From positions 17,355,902-17,419,901 of the forward strand of contig NC_059281.1 in the NCBI RefSeq assembly GCF_017591435.1: a stretch of 64,000 nucleotides of DNA. The letters run 5' to 3'. Shown in pieces: positions 24,838 through 40,534 of the stretch. Under the pieces are notes generated by a model. That model saw nothing but the letters and a program-made list of their open reading frames with translations, did not search any database and was not told where the DNA came from. The DNA is from Portunus trituberculatus. Taxonomy: Eukaryota > Arthropoda > Malacostraca > Decapoda > Portunidae. Both the position numbers and the translations under genes were made by a program. Position 1 is the first letter of the stretch, and every line of letters starts with the position of its first letter.

Positions 24838-24841
<4 letters not shown>

Positions 24842-24922
<81 letters not shown>

Positions 24923-24939
24923 TGTGCGTACGTGTGGTT

Positions 24940-24975
<36 letters not shown>
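24842..24975. repeat. Compound (GA)n(GT)n-spacer-(GA)n
   Basis: GA 24842-24890, GT 24891-24920, a 20-bp spacer, then GA 24941-24975. Confidence 0.95.
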
Positions 24976-24978
<3 letters not shown>

Positions 24979-25259
24979 GTGGGGTATCAATTTTTACCCA
25001 TCACTGTATGGAAAACATGTTCCCACGCAACGGAGATGAAATATTCAGCTCACAAATAAGAATGAAGAATTTGATATAACCAAATGACTATCCTCCACGT
25101 GCATCCGAATTACGTCTGGAAAATATTACACGGGCACTTGGAGACGCAGGGCCGCGAACGGAAGGGTCTTGGCGCGGCGAGATGAGTCTTGTTACGTTGT
25201 GATGGAGACGAAAGTGGATTATCTGGCGAAGCGGCAACTGCTGAAGTGTGTTCCTGCCG

Positions 25260-25369
25260 GCTTGTCTTGCCTGTCTGTCTCTCTGTTTGTGTGTCTGTGT
25301 CCATCTTTGTCTTTGTGTCTGTCTCTGTCTATCTGTGTCTATCTGTGTGTATGTCTGCCTGTCTGTCTA

Positions 25370-25420
<51 letters not shown>
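25260..25420. repeat. Degenerate (CTGT)n passing into perfect (CT)n
   Basis: CTGT/CTCT/GTGT mixtures to about 25373, then perfect CT to 25420. Confidence 0.9.
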
Positions 25421-25425
<5 letters not shown>

Positions 25426-25628
25426 TTGCACCCCACACACACCAATCATCCACGTTATGAATGTTTCTTTTTAATCTGAGCCATTTCGAGGATGATTGAA
25501 CTTGTCCTTCCTGAACGTACTGCATCTACATGACCAGCTCGCCACACCGTCACATCCACTCCTTGTTTGCTCCAGAAAACTCCCACGACCCATTTGCTTT
25601 TTATTCAGATACGCTCGATTTGCATCTT

Positions 25629-25855
25629 CTTTTTTTATTTATTTTTTATTTGTACCATGTGGGCTTTTCACGGGAATTTATGGGCTAAAGGGGATACTTT
25701 TTGGGTACCTCCTATCTCAAAGCCCACCTGCTAGGAAACCGTTGCCCCGAGTGAGGAAGCCCAATCTGCACTCGGACCGTGGACAGAATTTGAACCCATG
25801 CGCTTGGAGACCCCTCGGATCCCAAAGCACGCATGGTTCCACTGTACCACGGCTT
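25629..25855 (-). mobile_element. tRNA-derived SINE, family 1, copy A
   Basis: Read on the minus strand, the element starts GCCGTGGTACAGTGG (A-box-like) and has a B-box-like GGGTTCAAATTC about 50 bases later, with CCACGGTCC closing the acceptor-like stem. A shared non-tRNA body follows, containing GGGCTTCCTCACTCGGGGCA and TATCCCCTTTAGCCCATAAA, then an A/T-rich tail. Copies B and C share the whole layout at roughly 90% identity by eye. B-box changes (CAAATT for CGAATC) suggest this copy is older or inactive. The tRNA head has the extra length before the T arm seen in class II (Ser/Leu) tRNAs. No clear target-site duplication was found. Confidence 0.85.
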
Positions 25856-25859
25856 GCTT

Positions 25860-27518
<1,659 letters not shown>

Positions 27519-27732
27519 AGTTTTCCACGAACCAGGGCCAAGCCATCCCGGGACGACAATTGTCTACTAGTTGCCTTCCTGGTATCGGTATGTGAATGAA
27601 ATATGTGGTAAAAATGCATCGAGGAATGATTATTACTATTGCTTTGTATAGATCTTACCGATAGAGAAGAGTAATTGACTTCTATAAACGTGCGTATAAG
27701 TTAAATTTATATACAATATTATGAACCCCCAC

Positions 27733-27734
<2 letters not shown>

Positions 27735-27820
<86 letters not shown>
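27735..27820. repeat. (CT)n
   Basis: About 43 units. Confidence 0.95.
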
Positions 27821-27822
<2 letters not shown>

Positions 27823-27943
27823 GGGAATCTCTTTCCTCCCGCAGTGCTGTTCAAGCAAGATATTTGGATTCCAACTTTCTTTTCGTTTCTTTTCATCCCA
27901 TGCACTGTGGGACTGAATTGTCAGAATCCCTGCAAATTTTAAG

Positions 27944-27980
<37 letters not shown>

Positions 27981-28712
27981 GAATTGAATAGTATTTTTTT
28001 TTTTTTGTCGGTATTACGTAGTGTCATAATATTGTAAGAAAATACGATAAGAAATACAACATTATCCTCCACTAATGAAAGTAACTTGTCATTATGCAAA
28101 TCTATTAACTGAATTCTAAAGCCGAAAGCCCCTCGCGTCCTTGCCTTTAGCCTCCATTCCCATATTTTCGTTCAACTGTTCTTTTTCTTTCCTTTTGCTC
28201 GAAATACTCCTTCCTCTCTTTCTTCCTTCCTCCTGCAGATTTTTTTTTTATAATCTCTCTCCTCGTCTTCTTCCAGCCCTTATCATCTTCTCCCTTCGCA
28301 TTAATTTTTATATATATTTTTTAAACGTCCCCGTTCTCTTCCACCTCCTTTCCTCTTTCATTTTGCCTTTTATTTTCAAAGTCTCTTCTCCCTCTTGCAG
28401 ACTATTTCCTCCATTTTTTCACTTCCATCAATTTCTTTACAACTTTGCTGATATTTTTCCCTTCTCTTCCCTTTGAATTATTCACTATTTCCCTATGTTC
28501 TCCAATATTTTTTTTCTCCTACCTTATATTCCTTCTTTCTCTTCTTCCTGCCTGTCGTTTTTATTCTCTCGCCTCCTCTTCTCCCTCGTATAGACTCCGA
28601 GGCCACGTGGAGTACACAGAGTAGCAATCGCACTTAGAATTTTAAATCAGTATTGCAGGTAGAAAATAATGGCAAGGGGAACTGTACTTGGGAAAAATGG
28701 AAGGGGAATGTT

Positions 28713-28715
<3 letters not shown>

Positions 28716-28765
<50 letters not shown>
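28716..28765. repeat. (GA)n
   Basis: About 24 units. Confidence 0.95.
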
Positions 28766-30031
<1,266 letters not shown>

Positions 30032-30356
30032 AGTGCTCGCCGTGTAGCAAGTTAAGTCTGTAGAAATATTTGTACAATTCTGGGCTATTGTTGACTGGTG
30101 AATAAATTAGCTTCGTCGGAATTAAAACACACATTACAAGTGAGCCATTTGAATGGAAGCACAAGCCGACAGTGTTTGTATCAGTGGTGTAAATTTAGAT
30201 TATGTGCCTCCAGGCTCAGCTGTGCGAGAAGGTAGTGCTGGCCTGGTGTATAATGCAACACTAATGCTAACAATGTTTATGTGATGTTAGTAATGGTCAC
30301 AATAATAATAGTGATGATGATGATGATGATAGAAATGCTGCTACTACTACTACTAC

Positions 30357-30590
<234 letters not shown>

Positions 30591-31049
30591 CGTAGTCAAC
30601 CTGCAATCGCCTGGTTATTGGCGATCACTTATAACGTGACCTTTGACGTGTCGGGAAAACCACGTTACCTTACGGCCTTACATGGCTTCAGTCTCATAGT
30701 GAATATATTCTGCCCTCAGATCAATCTCTCAGTGACTCTACAAAGCTCCAATGCCGGACATCACACATGACTTTCATCTACAGTAGCCAGTCGTGTACCT
30801 CATACACCACCACACTTCCCGCGCCTCATGTAACGTCACCCCATCTCACTTCACTTTACCTCATTTCACATAACCTAGTTTATACTGCACGTCTCCCGCT
30901 TTGCACTTTGATTATGTTTCACGGTCTATGTCTAATCTCGCCTTGATCGCCCTTTGATGTGTATGGCACCTAAGGCACAGTTAATAGCCTGACATAGCCC
31001 ATCAGTCTGACAACCCAGAACCATAGTGTTAAATTGTCATCACTGAAAT

Positions 31050-31160
<111 letters not shown>

Positions 31161-31526
31161 GACGTTATAGTGGACGATGTATCCTCTCCTCGTCCTCCTT
31201 GTATTTGTAGAAGACTTGAGCGAGAAGCGTTGATTCGTTTACTCTATCCTACACTATGCTGCCAACTAAAGCGCTGTTCCATTCATCTCCTTCCATCTTC
31301 ACTCTTTCCTGTTTCCTTTACATTTTATTCTATGCTACCTCTCTTTTCTCAGTCATGGTAAAGGAACTGAAAGAGTACGTAGAAAGGGTAAAGGAGAGAC
31401 AGCAAGGTCGCGGACTGTGTGAGGATACATGGCAGGGGAGTGAGGTGAGGCAAGGAAGGGAGAGGATTACGTTAGTCAAACCAGGTAAGCCTAGGTGATG
31501 GAAGGGAAGGTTAAGTGATGGACGGT

Positions 31527-31529
<3 letters not shown>

Positions 31530-31582
<53 letters not shown>
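31530..31582. repeat. Compound (CA)n(GA)n
   Basis: CA to 31557, then GA to 31582. Confidence 0.95.
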
Positions 31583-31583
<1 letters not shown>

Positions 31584-33050
31584 CGTAAGATGGATGATAG
31601 GATTCAGTAGACAGTTTGAAACGCTATGTTTATTGAAGGAGACACATAGAATCGAGGGAACTGACAACAGCTGTGAAAATAACTTTGAAAAATATCAGAG
31701 CAGTAAATGACAGAGGCAGAAAAAAAGCAGGACAAAGAGAATAGACAAAGAAATATAAGAATCCACGTGATAAAGACATACAAACATACAAACAGATGCA
31801 CAGACGAGGAAATACAGATGCTGAGAAGTATAATGAATAGAAAAGAGAAACAACGCATGAGGAGACATACAGAAAGTAAAAGAAATAATAAATGAAACTC
31901 TATAAACGGAATATTCCACACAGAATCATGGTATGGAGGCCACTCTTGGAATCACATGCACAGAAATATTGACATGAATTAATTAAAAGTTGATTACGGG
32001 TAATTGCGTTCTTCAGTGCTTAACTACAGTTGATGTCAAATAAGGACAGCACAATTTCCCCGCAGTGACCTTTATTCCGTGTAATGAAATGCAGCACCGT
32101 AGAGTTTATCGCACTATCGGCCTGTGCTTGCTATGAAATGGATCGCCCCGTTATTTATCTTCCCCTATGCCTCTCTCGGTCTCTTCACTTTCATGAGGCT
32201 CCTTTTATTTTATTTATTCATTTTTTTAGTGTCAACGTGCACATTTGTATCACCACATTACTTTTTGTCTGCCCACGAATGATTTCCTCACTATAAATCT
32301 ACGAGTTAGTTATGCTTGTTCCACTCCCTTCAGTTCACTATCCATTGCTTCTATTTTTTATCATTTTTACATATAGGTTTGCTATCTAATTCTAACCTTT
32401 AAATGATTCACAGCATATGACAGGCAATAGAGTACCGCCGGCTGAGGAACATTTTGATACTGAAATCATTACTGCCTTTGTGTTCCTCACATAAACCCAG
32501 ATTATATATATTTTTTTTTTCACTTATTGCTATATTTTTTTTCACTTATTGCTATAATTTTTAAAGTCCGCAGAGATGATTGGTCTGATTTTCTTTACTG
32601 CTTTCCCGATTCACTGTAGCGAATATTTGTCTGGCTTTTACAAAAAAAAAAAAAAAAAAAAAACGAATCTCGCAATTCAAACTTACTGGCTCACTCTTTA
32701 GACAGCAAAAAGTATTCAATCGAAGACACCAAATTCTTAGAAGAAAACAGTTTCATGATTGAGGTAAATGACTAAATTAAGGTAAAATATGGTACGATCA
32801 TCCTGCTGGATGTTGTTAAACTATTATTAGCAATCGAGATACGAAGATAATGAAAAATTAGCTTGAATTAAGGGATCTGAAGGTTCTGGCAGCTTGACGG
32901 GACCTCCTCCTCCCCGTCACGTAGGCCGACATGCACCCGACCCGCTCCCGACAGCCATACCTCACCCGAACAATAATAATAGCAGCATGCCTTCACGGTC
33001 GCCATTACACGAGATAGAGGAGGCGAACTATTGAATTCCAGTCTTGAATA
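31583..33050. other. No supported gene
   Basis: Unique sequence with a 23-base A run near 32641 and the 22-bp tandem duplication at 32513. Confidence 0.5.
32513..32556 (+). repeat. 22-bp perfect tandem duplication
   Basis: Eight T followed by CACTTATTGCTATA occurs at 32513-32534 and again at 32535-32556 with no mismatch. A recent local duplication. Confidence 0.85.
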
Positions 33051-33053
33051 GCG

Positions 33054-33205
<152 letters not shown>

Positions 33206-33549
33206 AATGTTATTATTATCATTGTATTATTATATAACTATTATTATAATATAATTATATAATTATTAGCGCAAATAGAACAACAAAGCATAACACAAAA
33301 CCAATATAAAACTGTGAAATAGTATGGGAAACGCAACACAACACGCACAGAACACCACGGCACAGAACGCCAGAGAGCAACACAACCCAGCCCAACACTC
33401 CCACAAGCCACAGCAGCGCAAAATTTTTCTCCTAACACCAGCTGAAACATTTGCCCTAAAAACAGGCCACTGGCTGACACAAAAACTAGACATTTGCCAG
33501 GGTAAAGATAAAGACTGAGGCCAGCAAATAGTGGTGCGGGTAGGGAACC

Positions 33550-33588
<39 letters not shown>
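33550..33588. repeat. (CA)n
   Basis: About 19 units. Confidence 0.95.
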
Positions 33589-33589
<1 letters not shown>

Positions 33590-33650
33590 TAAGAGCCGGC
33601 GGCCAAGGGGGGGAGCGAGAGGCAGATTTTGTTTTCATTGCTGACCGGTT

Positions 33651-33655
<5 letters not shown>

Positions 33656-33737
<82 letters not shown>
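33656..33737. repeat. (CT)n
   Basis: About 41 units. Confidence 0.95.
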
Positions 33738-33740
<3 letters not shown>

Positions 33741-33801
33741 CATTTACCAAAGCCAATAATTACACCACTTGCGAATTGGCCAATAGTGTACATACTCAGC
33801 T

Positions 33802-33834
<33 letters not shown>

Positions 33835-33849
33835 ACGCGCGCGCGCGCG

Positions 33850-33896
<47 letters not shown>
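33802..33896. repeat. Compound (CA)n(CG)n(GA)n
   Basis: CA 33802-33835, seven CG units at 33836-33849, then GA from 33853. Confidence 0.95.
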
Positions 33897-33897
<1 letters not shown>

Positions 33898-34550
33898 CCG
33901 GTGCGCACGGAAGTAAACATTTTTCCAATATTAGTCAAGTCTCGCCAGAGTGGAGCTGCAACTCGTTTTTCGTAATTTCACACGTGTTGAGCCCCGCTGA
34001 TGGGACAATACAGGGCCCCGGCTATCCGCTGAGCCTTTTTTAATTAAACTATCTGTGTCCCTGAAGGTAGACCATCCTCTCTCTTTCGCCTCCCATACTC
34101 CCTTCCTTCCCCCGCGCTTCCTTCCTCCCAGTGATCCTAACTCGAGCCTCTCTTCCTCTTCCCCACCCTTCCTCCTCCCCTTCCCGTGCATCCCTCACTT
34201 CCTCTTACCCCATTTTTCTCTGTTTTTCCTACTGGGTTATTTGTTTCATTCCACCCCGTTGCTTCTCTTCATTCAACTGAAAATTGAGACCGATTTCAGG
34301 CCTTGATGACTGTAATGTATGCGACGTGTGTGTGTTTGTGTGTGAGTGTGTTTGTGAGAGAGAGAGAGAGAGAGAGAGATATCCGTCGACCACAGGATAT
34401 TGGATGTAAATTAATCAGTTCCTAAATTCTTTACGCGACAATTCTTTATTTAGCAAATTGTGAAACATTACTTTTTAACTAATGCTTATCAATGTTACGA
34501 AACCACGAACGAGCAATGTGATTAATGGCGAGTGAGGGTGTTATTTACAT

Positions 34551-34551
<1 letters not shown>

Positions 34552-34591
<40 letters not shown>
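34552..34591. repeat. (CA)n
   Basis: About 20 units. Confidence 0.95.
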
Positions 34592-34594
<3 letters not shown>

Positions 34595-34851
34595 ACCTAG
34601 GCTCACTCCCTCTTGCTCACTCTCATTACCGCAGGTCTTCTCCCTCTCCCTCTCCCTCTTCTTATTTACTATATTTCTCTCCCTCTCCCTCATTCATTTT
34701 TCATCACGTCGTCCTTTTATGAAGGGAAAAAAACATGAAATGAAACCTTCTCTAATGATTCTCTTGAAATCCGCTGCCACCATCCGCACTCCCTCCACCA
34801 CCACCACCATCACCACTACCACAGTTGTAAGCACCACATCCTTCATCATAA

Positions 34852-34854
<3 letters not shown>

Positions 34855-34921
<67 letters not shown>
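34855..34921. repeat. (CT)n
   Basis: About 33 units, after an ACC/ATC-rich stretch. Confidence 0.95.
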
Positions 34922-34925
<4 letters not shown>

Positions 34926-35021
34926 GTCTTAATGTGGTCCTGGAACGTGATGGAGTCTGGAATGAGTCTTGTGATGCTCTCATGGCTAATATTCCATCAC
35001 ATTTCTCGCATGAATAACATT

Positions 35022-35023
<2 letters not shown>

Positions 35024-35056
<33 letters not shown>
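35024..35056. repeat. (GA)n
   Basis: About 16 units; borders the coding-like island at 35094. Confidence 0.95.
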
Positions 35057-35059
<3 letters not shown>

Positions 35060-35093
35060 GGTGCAGTAGGGGGGCATACAGATATCCCTTCAG

Positions 35094-35230
35094 ACACAAA
35101 GCCTCCATGTGACCTCAAAGCGTCCACCTTGGGAGAGCTTCGTACCCTGATCTCTCGCTGTGGGAGTCGTGTAGTGGTGGGAGTGGCGCCTGAGCCTTTT
35201 CATCGGAATACAATTTTTTTTTACATTTAA
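35094..35230 (+). CDS. Possible coding exon, strand undecided
   Basis: After an acceptor-like TATCCCTTCAG (35093), the plus frame reads CDLKASTLGELRTLISRCGS, then RVVVGVAPEPFHRNT, and stops at TAA near 35228. The minus strand of the same stretch is also open (MKRLRRHSHHYTTPTARDQG). The island follows a GA microsatellite (35024-35056). Only the non-repetitive character and raised GC support coding. Confidence 0.2.
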
Positions 35231-35358
35231 ATAATTCCTTCTCTTCGTTGTAGCTATTGTTGTTGAGTGTTATAGTTAAGTGTAAGTGTTTTTTAATGTG
35301 AATCCACTTAATATTCCCTTTCGACGAGACTTTCTGTGTTCATGTGGGATTAATTTAC

Positions 35359-35460
35359 CTCCGTTGCCAGCCTCATGTTGCTGGCCACGTCCCTAAGCCC
35401 TGAGGCGCTGGCCGGCACGTGTTGCACCAACCTGCTGTGTTGCATCCTCACATTTGCCAT
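35359..35460 (-). CDS. Possible 5' coding exon, unrecognised
   Basis: A GC-rich island in AT-rich surroundings. The minus strand has ATG at 35460 and 34 open codons (MANVRMQHSRLVQHVPASAS, then GLRDVASNMRLATE) ending at a good donor GGAG|GTAAAT (35359/35358). The peptide is basic and amphipathic, as in some organelle-targeting leaders, but that is speculation. The plus strand is also open (start MLLATSLSPEALAG) with a stop at an in-frame TGA near 35465. Strand undecided. Confidence 0.25.
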
Positions 35461-37888
35461 AACGTGATGAAATGGTAATTGTTTTGTTGGCGGAGTTTTC
35501 AACTTTAACTATCTATGATGGAGTTTGGATTTGCTTCATATATGTACACACTTTCATGAGGGAAGCATGGGAGTTTTAAGTGTTCATCGCTTGTGGGAGT
35601 TTGTCTAAGGATTTATTTATTAACTCCTGTATTGCTTAACTTGTGTTTCTTTCCGTTATGTGTTACGGTGCGTCTCTATTTCAATTCAAAATTAATTACA
35701 CTGGTGTAATATCATCTAAATTTTGATTTCTAAATGTTTTATGTTGTTGTTATCCATTCATACATTAATGAAAAAAAATTTTGCAGTCTATGTGATACTA
35801 TTTTTTTTATTTATGAATAATTTGTTACACAAAAGGTTAGTGTATAATGCATCTCATACTTTTTATTCAGTGTAAGATAAAAGAAAAGTTTGATAATTTG
35901 TCATAGATTTTCACAAACAAAATTCCCTTCATAACCTTCCTTCGCGCGCCATTGGGCTCACACTGCCTCCCCTCGCGTCCCTCACCCCTCACTCACCATC
36001 GACTGCTGCTCCACAAAAGACTCGCGTTACTGACGCCCACAAAGGTACCGTGTCCTCACCTGTGAAAGAGAGAATGAAGGTGAGAAGAAGAGATGCTAAT
36101 TAGCAAGGTGCGAGAAAGCTACTCATTACCTGGCGTCTTGGGTCATGTATGATGCGTCTCACCTGCACCACCATCTGTCTATTTGTATGATTTTCTTCTT
36201 GTTTCATTTTCCTTCAGTATTTTTCTTTTACATATGTATATGTAGTTGTCTTTTCGAATACAAAATTTTACGTAGTTGTTATAATCAGATTCTGTCTCTA
36301 ATACTTTTCACAGACTAAGAAAAAGAAAATATGGGAATCTGCAAAAAGCAACTAGGCCTACGTATGGAAGTCCCTTTACATTCATATATATGTCTGTTAT
36401 TGTTCACCTTTATAAGTGCAGAAGTCACTACTTTCTTGTACCTTTGTAGTTGATTCATGCGCGGTGGAAATTATTCTACTTGCTGCTCCTGTTCTCTCAT
36501 ATCATTGCATTCATTATTCCCCACCTCACCTGCATTATTCCTTCCCCTGTGTAAGTTCCATTCTAGTGTTGTGTCTTGTAATAATTACCTTCCCTTTAAC
36601 TCCTATTAATTCCTCACCTGTATTCATCATTCACACTTCACCTGCATCATTCCTCCCTTCCTGATAAGTTCTCGTTTTATTACAACAGACGTGAGCTTCC
36701 CCTGCGTCATCAAATCCTCGTTTCCCAACAAAACTTTTCACTCGCTTCCCTTCCCTACACGTTTTTCGTCTTTCTGTTTTCGTCCTCTACCATTCTCTCA
36801 CCAAGCATTCTCATTCTTTAAACTGGTACTCTCCTAGTTGTATTCTTCTTTCCTTAACTCTTTTCCCTTTCTTCCTTTAGTTCGTCTCCTTGCTTCCCTC
36901 AATCTCCATGACACGCTTGGTCGATGTTCCTCATCAGCATAAATCCTTCTAGCTCATTCCATTTTCGTGAGGAATCCACTGCTGTTTGGAGGAGAAGGAG
37001 GAAGGAAAAAATATGAGATGGAGAAGGACTAGGAGGGGAGAGAAGGGAGAAAAATTAAGAGTAAGAGAAGAAAATAATACGCAGGAGGTGAAGGAAAGGG
37101 AGACAATCATGAGGAGCATCATAGGTGTAAAAAACAAGAGAAAGTGATTGAGGTAAAAATTGACAACACTGCAAAAGTAGAATAACTAGGAAGGAGAAAA
37201 AGATGAGGATGAGGAGCAGGTAGTAGTGGTGGTGCTGGTGGTTATGGTGGGAGTGGTACTGAAAGATAGAGTGAAAATAGTAGCTGTGGTAGGAAAAGGA
37301 GAATACGAATGAGAGGAGGAAGAACTAGGAAAAGAAAAGGCGAAAGAGGAGAATGACAAAAAGACAAAATAAGGCGATTGTGTAAAGGAATATTTAAAAG
37401 AAAAATTTTGAAAGACGAGAAAGATAAAGAGAATGTGGAAACAACTATGAGAACGAGAGTGAAAGGGAGGAGCAAGGGGAAAATGAGACTCAGAAAACAT
37501 AATTGGTGCAGAATGAAAATAAGTAGTGCGAGAATGAAAGAAGGAAGAAAAGAAGAGAGAGGGAAAGTAAAAAGAAGAAATGGTACAAGTTACAACTCGC
37601 ATCACTATTGGTAGCAAAAAGAGAGGAATAAGAAAGAAAGAAGCAAAATAAAGGGAAAGGAAATGACACGAGAAACAAGAAAAATGCAGATAATATCAGT
37701 GATAAGAATACAAAGATGATGATAATGCTGATAATGAAGGAAGGGAAAGAAGGGATGAACAAAGCGAAGAAAATACAAATAGAAGGAGGTGGAGGAAAGG
37801 GAATAATTATGCGCAAGAGAAAGAGTAAAGGGAAATGAGGGAGATTTTTAAAAAGTAAGTCTATGCGTAGTAAGAGACAGTCGGAACT

Positions 37889-37889
<1 letters not shown>

Positions 37890-37927
<38 letters not shown>
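37890..37927. repeat. (GA)n
   Basis: About 19 units at the end of a 1-kb purine-rich domain. Confidence 0.95.
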
Positions 37928-37933
<6 letters not shown>

Positions 37934-38300
37934 AAAAAGGTTTATATTCAAACATCATAATGAAAAGTTTGTAAATATAAAACTAACCATTATTTTTATT
38001 TTGTTTTATATTATTTTTGTGTAAATTTCATCAAACTGAAATATGATCACACTCAATGAGAAAAATGACAACATGGCTGCAAACAATGTACCGGTAAGTA
38101 TCAACCAAGTGAAAGCAAAGGGTAATGCAACTTTTTTTTTTTTTTTTACAGCTTCGTTAAAAGCAGTCATAGTGGAAATGTTATCAGCGGTGTATCATTT
38201 ATTAATATACATAATTTAAGGGGTGTATACCTGCTTGTGTTAAAAGTTAGATGAATTGCAATGCATTACGCTAGAGCGATGGTGTATGTGGAACAGAAGG

Positions 38301-38388
38301 ACAGACAGACAGACAGACCGACAGACAGATAGATAGAAAGACAAAAAGGGCAGACCGACATGCAGATAGTTAGATAGATAGATAGATA
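38301..38388. repeat. Degenerate (GACA)n/(GATA)n
   Basis: GACA units at 38301-38330, then interrupted GATA at 38368-38388. Confidence 0.9.
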
Positions 38389-38961
38389 AATGAATATATA
38401 AAATATATAAATAGATAAGCAAATCACTCAGAGGTCTCACAATATGAGTCTTTTTCCTTTGTAATATTCATCCAAAAGGCATTAAAAAAAAATTTAAGTA
38501 TTCTCTCTATATTACTTATGTGCTTTTATATCAATATAAATATAATACAGCGTAACTGTATTAATACATTGCAGCCCTTGTGACGAGTGACTGTGAACAC
38601 ATCTGTCTGGCGGCGTAACAAAGACAAATATATTTTCTATGAGCAGTTTTCGTTCTCATAATATGCTATTGCTTCATTATACATGTTAAACATTCACGAA
38701 ATATTTTATTCTAACGTCTATGCACAGCTTTAATACACTGTTGCCACAAAGCAAACCATTACAATTGTGCGTTCTTTATAGTACAGGAAATCCGGTATGA
38801 GTATGAATACCCTGGATAGCCGACACGTGCCTGTATTTTTGGGGGAAAGTGAAAACACAGCTGGTGATGACCAACAGTTTTAGGATCGTCACCAACCGTT
38901 CGTCGACTCATTCAAAAGTTATTCCACCCTGAACTCATCACTGAAGTACCGAGCTGGAATG

Positions 38962-39720
38962 AAATAATGTTTTACCTGACAAGTGTGAATTGCTGGAGAG
39001 TGAATGCATTTATGAATAATGAAAGTTATGAGAATTTGAACAAGTCGAAAGCTTCCACAAATATGATTTCGTCGAAAGAACTTAAAAACGAGAATATCTG
39101 CTTTACTTAATTACCATAAATTACAATATTTGTTTTCTAAAACTATATCTTCATCAGTATTGAATATTAGTAAAATCCTAATATACCAAAGACTTCAGGG
39201 AACAGTCTATGATTAAATGAGTCATGAAAGGAAGCCCAACTATTATGTCTGGAAAGCTTAACCTTCAACATTTTTTCATCGAATAAATGCATTTCTTAGC
39301 ATCAACAATAGTTCAGAATAATATGTCATACAGGGATCTCCATGAACAAGCTTTCGTGAAATTAGAGGCGCAAGAAAAATGTATCTTACTTTATTTCACA
39401 CTCGCATATTACATTAGTTTCCTTGAGAAATACCTTCATCAGTATTGGAAATTTCTTATAGTAAGGTTAGAGGAACGGAATTACATGAAAATACGGTTTA
39501 GGTAAATCAATAGTAATGGAAAAGAAAATATATTTTACCTGACAAGCACAGATTGCATATTTCTTTTACTCCTGGATACCTTAATGAACTCTATAAATTA
39601 CTAGCAGTAATTATATATACCAGAAAATCCATGAAAATAGGCCAACGATGAATGGCAAATAAATGAAAACGATGTAAAATGCAATGGATTAAAGAGCTTT
39701 GCCTGCCATCAATTTGGTAC
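38962..39720 (+). repeat. Diverged tandem repeat, period about 283 bp, at least 2.5 copies
   Basis: Shared words recur at near-constant spacing: AATGCATTT at 39003 and 39286 (283 bp apart), CTTCATCAGTATTG at 39149 and 39434 (285 bp), and TTTTACCTGACAAG at 38970 and 39533 (563 bp, about two periods). Sequence around these anchors aligns only loosely, so the copies are old. The 72-codon open frame at 39287-39505 lies within it. Confidence 0.5.
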
Positions 39721-39751
39721 ATCAATGCATCAATACATTAATGTGGTCAGG

Positions 39752-39827
<76 letters not shown>
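39752..39827. repeat. (CA)n
   Basis: About 38 units. Confidence 0.95.
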
Positions 39828-39828
<1 letters not shown>

Positions 39829-40085
39829 CAGAGAGAGATTCATGCAGCACAACAGAACAACAACACCATGAAATATACAATTCAGAATAAAGCTTTTAGA
39901 ATAATGAATATGCAGATAGTCTCTTATTTTTTGCTTTGTGTCGAGGTTAACCCGAGGCAGGACACGATTCATCGCCGCGAGGTCAAGAGTCGAGGAGAAT
40001 TAGGAAGTTAATAGGGCAGCAGTCAGCAACAAGGAGAGTAAAGGAGCGGGGAGGGGAGGAAGGAAATTACGTACTGAAGAAAGAG

Positions 40086-40088
<3 letters not shown>

Positions 40089-40149
<61 letters not shown>
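40089..40149. repeat. (GA)n
   Basis: About 30 units. Confidence 0.95.
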
Positions 40150-40151
<2 letters not shown>

Positions 40152-40204
40152 ATGGTCCATTAAAATAAATAGGTCAAGGACGAGCAGGATTGCTATCAGG
40201 ATAT

Positions 40205-40206
<2 letters not shown>

Positions 40207-40276
<70 letters not shown>
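40207..40276. repeat. (CA)n
   Basis: About 35 units. Confidence 0.95.
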
Positions 40277-40278
<2 letters not shown>

Positions 40279-40534
40279 ACAATGGCAAGACAGATCGTTT
40301 CTCTTAAATAAAGACTTGGACCGCGAAGGTTACAGAGGACGAGCACACAGATGAGGGTAGTGGAAGGGTCAGGAGTTCGGAGAGAAGGAACTGAAAAGAA
40401 GGAGGAGGACGGGAGGGAGAAGGAAGGAGGGACGACTGGTTGGGAAGGGAATGGCAGCTGAAGGAACGGCACACAGTCCAATAAGCTTATTTAGCCTCCT
40501 GAGGAATGGCACTCGGATTCTTGAGAAAAGTTCG

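Larger units (their letters stand above)
22000..24840. other. No supported gene
   Basis: Contains a T run at 22917-22939, pyrimidine-rich DNA at 22.65-22.87 kb and purine-rich DNA at 23.83-24.17 kb. GC-richer patch at 22.27-22.48 kb has no clear frame. Confidence 0.45.
35470..38960. other. No supported gene; strongly purine-rich from 36.96 to 37.93 kb
   Basis: The plus strand from about 36960 to 37927 is almost all A and G. Minus frames there are Ser/Phe/Leu-rich artefacts. Confidence 0.5.
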
